Below the pieces are notes generated by a model. That model was given only the letters and a program-made list of their open reading frames with translations. It made no database searches and was not told the origin of the DNA. The translations under genes were made by a program, and so were the position numbers. This document shows, one piece after another, positions 13,259-14,995 of a stretch of DNA of 14,995 nucleotides. Position 1 is the first letter of the stretch. Every line of letters starts with the position of its first letter. The DNA lies in the NCBI GenBank assembly GCA_005883255.1, contig VAXS01000120.1, positions 1 to 14,995 of the forward strand, written 5' to 3'. The DNA is from Actinomycetota bacterium (lineage in GTDB: Bacteria > Actinomycetota > Thermoleophilia > Solirubrobacterales > Solirubrobacteraceae).

Positions 13259-13774
13259 ATGCCCGGCGTCCAGACCGCCACCCCCGGGTCCGCGCTCCAG
13301 GACCACCCGCCGTTCGAGGGCTACAGCGACGAGCCGCGGCCGCTGGCGGCGCACGGCCTGCTGATCGCCACCTTCGCCACCATGCTGGGCGCCGGGCTCG
13401 CCGCCGGCCGCCGCCGGCGGGGGCGGCTGCCCGAGCGCATCGGCGCCGGCGACGTGGTGATGGCGGGAGTGGCCACCCACCAGCTGAGCCGCCTGGTGAC
13501 CAAGGACAGGGTGACCGGCGTCCTGCGGGCCCCGTTCACGCGCTACGAGGGCAGTGGCGGGCCGGCCGAGATCGAGGAGTCGCCGCGGGGCGGCGGCCTG
13601 CGCTTCGCGATCGGCGAGCTCCTGGTCTGCCCCTACTGCATCGGCCAGTGGCTGGCGGGCGCGTTCACCTGCGGGCTGCTGGTGGCGCCCCGCCCCACCC
13701 GCGTGATGGCGGCGATGCTGAACATGGTGGCGCTGTCCGACTTCCTCCAGCACGCATACAAGAAAGGGTCCTGA
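13259..13774 (+). CDS. DUF1360 membrane protein
   Basis: A 171-residue protein matching DUF1360 (PF07098). Membrane-prone segments are at about 31-49 (AAHGLLIATFATMLGAGLA), a shorter one near 64-75, and about 128-142 after the conserved CPYCIGQW (123-130), a hallmark of the family. ATHQLSRLVTKDRVTGVLRAPF (72-93) is another typical stretch. The function is unknown; family members occur in actinobacteria and in Bacillus spore-related contexts. The ATG at 13259 follows GGGAAGGAG (13243-13251) at a good distance. The stop at 13772-13774 is followed within about a dozen bases by the truncated formate dehydrogenase frame, an abrupt junction discussed in the findings. Confidence 0.82.
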   Translation: MPGVQTATPGSALQDHPPFEGYSDEPRPLAAHGLLIATFATMLGAGLAAGRRRRGRLPERIGAGDVVMAGVATHQLSRLVTKDRVTGVLRAPFTRYEGSGGPAEIEESPRGGGLRFAIGELLVCPYCIGQWLAGAFTCGLLVAPRPTRVMAAMLNMVALSDFLQHAYKKGS

Positions 13775-13785
13775 CAGCCGCGGCG

Positions 13786-14995
13786 GTGGGCTGTGGGCAG
13801 AAGGTCTACGTGAAGGACGAGCGCGTCGTCCAGATCGAGGGCGACCCCGACAGCCCCGTCTCGCGGGGGCGGCTCTGCCCCAAGGGCGCCGCCTCCGAGC
13901 AGCTTGTCAACAGCCCGGCCCGGGAGCTGCGCGTGAAGTACCGGCGCCCGTTCGGCACCGAGTGGGAATCGCTCTCACTGCAGGAGGCGACCGACATGAT
14001 CGCCGACCGGGTGATCGCCACCCGGGCGGAGACCTGGGAGCCCGAGAACGAGCGGGGCCAGACCCTGCGCCGGACCCGGGGCATCGCCTTCCTGGGCGGC
14101 GCCACGCTGGACACCGAGGAGAACTACCTCATCAAGAAGCTGTTCACCGCGCTGGGCGCCATCCAGATCGAGAACCAGGCCCGCATATGACACAGCTCCA
14201 CGGTCCCCGGTCTGGGGACCTCGTTCGGGCGCGGCGGCGCCACCACGTTCCAGCAGGACCTCCAGAACTCCGACTGCATCGTGATCATGGGGTCCAACAC
14301 GGCCGAGTGCCATCCGGTCGGCTTCCAGTGGATCATCGAGGCCAAGGAACGCGGCGCCAAGGTCATCCACATCGACCCGCGCTTCACCCGCACCAGCGCC
14401 ATGGCCGACCTGCACGTGCCGCTGCGCGCCGGGAGCGACATCGCCTTCCTGGGCGGGCTCATCAACTACGTCCTGCAGAACGGCCGCGACTTCCGGGAGT
14501 ACGTCCAGCGCTACACCAACGCGCGCGTGGTGATCAAGGACGAGTTCCAGGACACCGAGGACCTGGACGGCTTCTTCTCCGGGTTCGACGAGGAGCGGGG
14601 GCTGTACGACATCCGCAGCTGGGGCTACGCCGGCACCGAGGAGAAGACAGCGGGGGGCAAGTCCAAGCAGGACGCCGGCGTCTCCGGCGAGCAGGCGCAC
14701 GGCGCGCACGGGATCGAGCTCGAGCGCGGGGAGCCGCCGGAGGTCGACGAGTCGCTCGAGCACCCCAACTGCGTCTACCAGATCGTCAAGCGCCACTTCT
14801 CCCGCTACACGCCGGAGCAGGTGGAGCGCGTCTGCGGCGTGCCGCGCGAGCTGTTCACCGCGGTGGCCCAGGCGCTGTGCGACAACTCCGGGCGCGAGCG
14901 CACGGCGGCCTTCTGCTACGCGGTGGGCTGGACACAGCACACGGTGGGCGTCCAGTACATCCGGGCTGCGTCGATCCTGCAGCTGCTGCTGGGCA
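13786..14995 (+). CDS. Selenocysteine formate dehydrogenase alpha subunit (5' truncated, 3' beyond window)
   Basis: Molybdopterin catalytic subunit of the formate dehydrogenase N/O group (FdnG/FdoG-like), oxidising formate to CO2. The frame reads VGCGQKVYV, IEGDPDSPVSRGRLCPKGAASEQL (second half of the [4Fe-4S] domain), FLGGATLDTEENYLIKKLF, then ENQARI-TGA-HSSTVPGLG. The TGA at 14188-14190 is selenocysteine (residue 135 from this start), followed by the conserved His. The same frame stays open to the window end through GSNTAECHPVGFQWI, HIDPRFTRTSA and GWTQHTVGVQYIR. The upstream CxxC of the cluster site and any Tat signal are missing; before AVGC the frame reads TAA. GTG 13786 is nominal, 17 bases after AAAGGG; CTG 13771 is closer. 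The 5' end may be deleted. Confidence 0.88.
14188..14220 (+). promoter_or_regulatory. Selenocysteine UGA codon and bacterial SECIS element
   Basis: The TGA at 14188-14190 is followed by a perfect hairpin: GGTCCCC (14202-14208) pairs with GGGGACC (14214-14220) around the five-base loop GGTCT (14209-14213). In the E. coli fdhF SECIS as I recall it, the loop also carries GGUCU, beginning 18 bases after the UGA; here the spacing is likewise 18. This recruits SelB with Sec-tRNA to recode UGA. Stem, loop sequence, spacing and protein alignment all agree. Confidence 0.92.

Noticed and set aside
12925..13281. Longer version of the zinc-ribbon protein starting at 13281
   Set aside because: The extra 50 residues are Arg-rich, lack a ribosome site, and cross the likely promoter; the start at 13131 has a strong GGAGGAG.
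14188..14190. TGA as the true end of a protein
   Set aside because: Conserved formate dehydrogenase sequence continues in the same frame to the window end and a SECIS hairpin follows.

Overview
The window is very GC-rich (over 70% by eye, not counted), with G/C-ending codons, many GTG starts and short intergenic gaps. Gene content (SigB-type sigma factor, CsbD, DUF892 protein, baeRF/eRF1-like protein, MpsC/DUF2294, single-polypeptide LigD) suggests a high-GC actinobacterium, plausibly of the Thermoleophilia/Solirubrobacterales type. That placement is inference from composition and gene families; there is no rRNA marker. I see no tRNA, rRNA, CRISPR array or insertion sequence, and no gene-free stretch above 300 bases.

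Left part (1-4454), stress-type genes. After the proline-rich end of a partial gene come, on the minus strand, a ferritin-like DUF892 protein with an Arg/Ser tail and a type IB topoisomerase. A divergent CsbD-like gene with a small acidic ORF follows, then a SigB/SigF-family sigma factor facing them, then an NAD-dependent epimerase. Good or fair matches to the SigB/SigF promoter consensus (GTTT ... GGGTAN) precede csbD, the epimerase and the DUF892 gene. This reads as a small general-stress cluster with its own sigma factor, but no RsbW/RsbV-like partner is visible.

Middle (4586-11272). An MpsC/DUF2294 protein and a Crp/Fnr-like regulator form a tight plus-strand pair. Facing them on the minus strand are a stand-alone CheB-type methylesterase with a zinc-ribbon-like tail and a CheR-PAS-coiled-coil-PAS protein, then LigD (phosphoesterase-ligase-polymerase order). 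No chemoreceptor, CheA or Ku gene is in view. The ligD upstream region carries three successive inverted repeats.

Right part (11497-14995). A PRC-barrel-like protein, an eRF1-like baeRF protein, a minus-strand mini zinc ribbon and a DUF1360 membrane protein lead to the start of a formate dehydrogenase alpha subunit that runs off the window. The most striking feature is there: an in-frame TGA at 14188-14190 is followed at once by a SECIS-like hairpin whose GGTCT loop has the same spacing as in E. coli fdhF, so the gene almost certainly encodes selenocysteine. The same gene seems to lack its 5' end, including the first two cysteines of its [4Fe-4S] site. Three convergent gene pairs in the window share the same four-base CTAG double stop.
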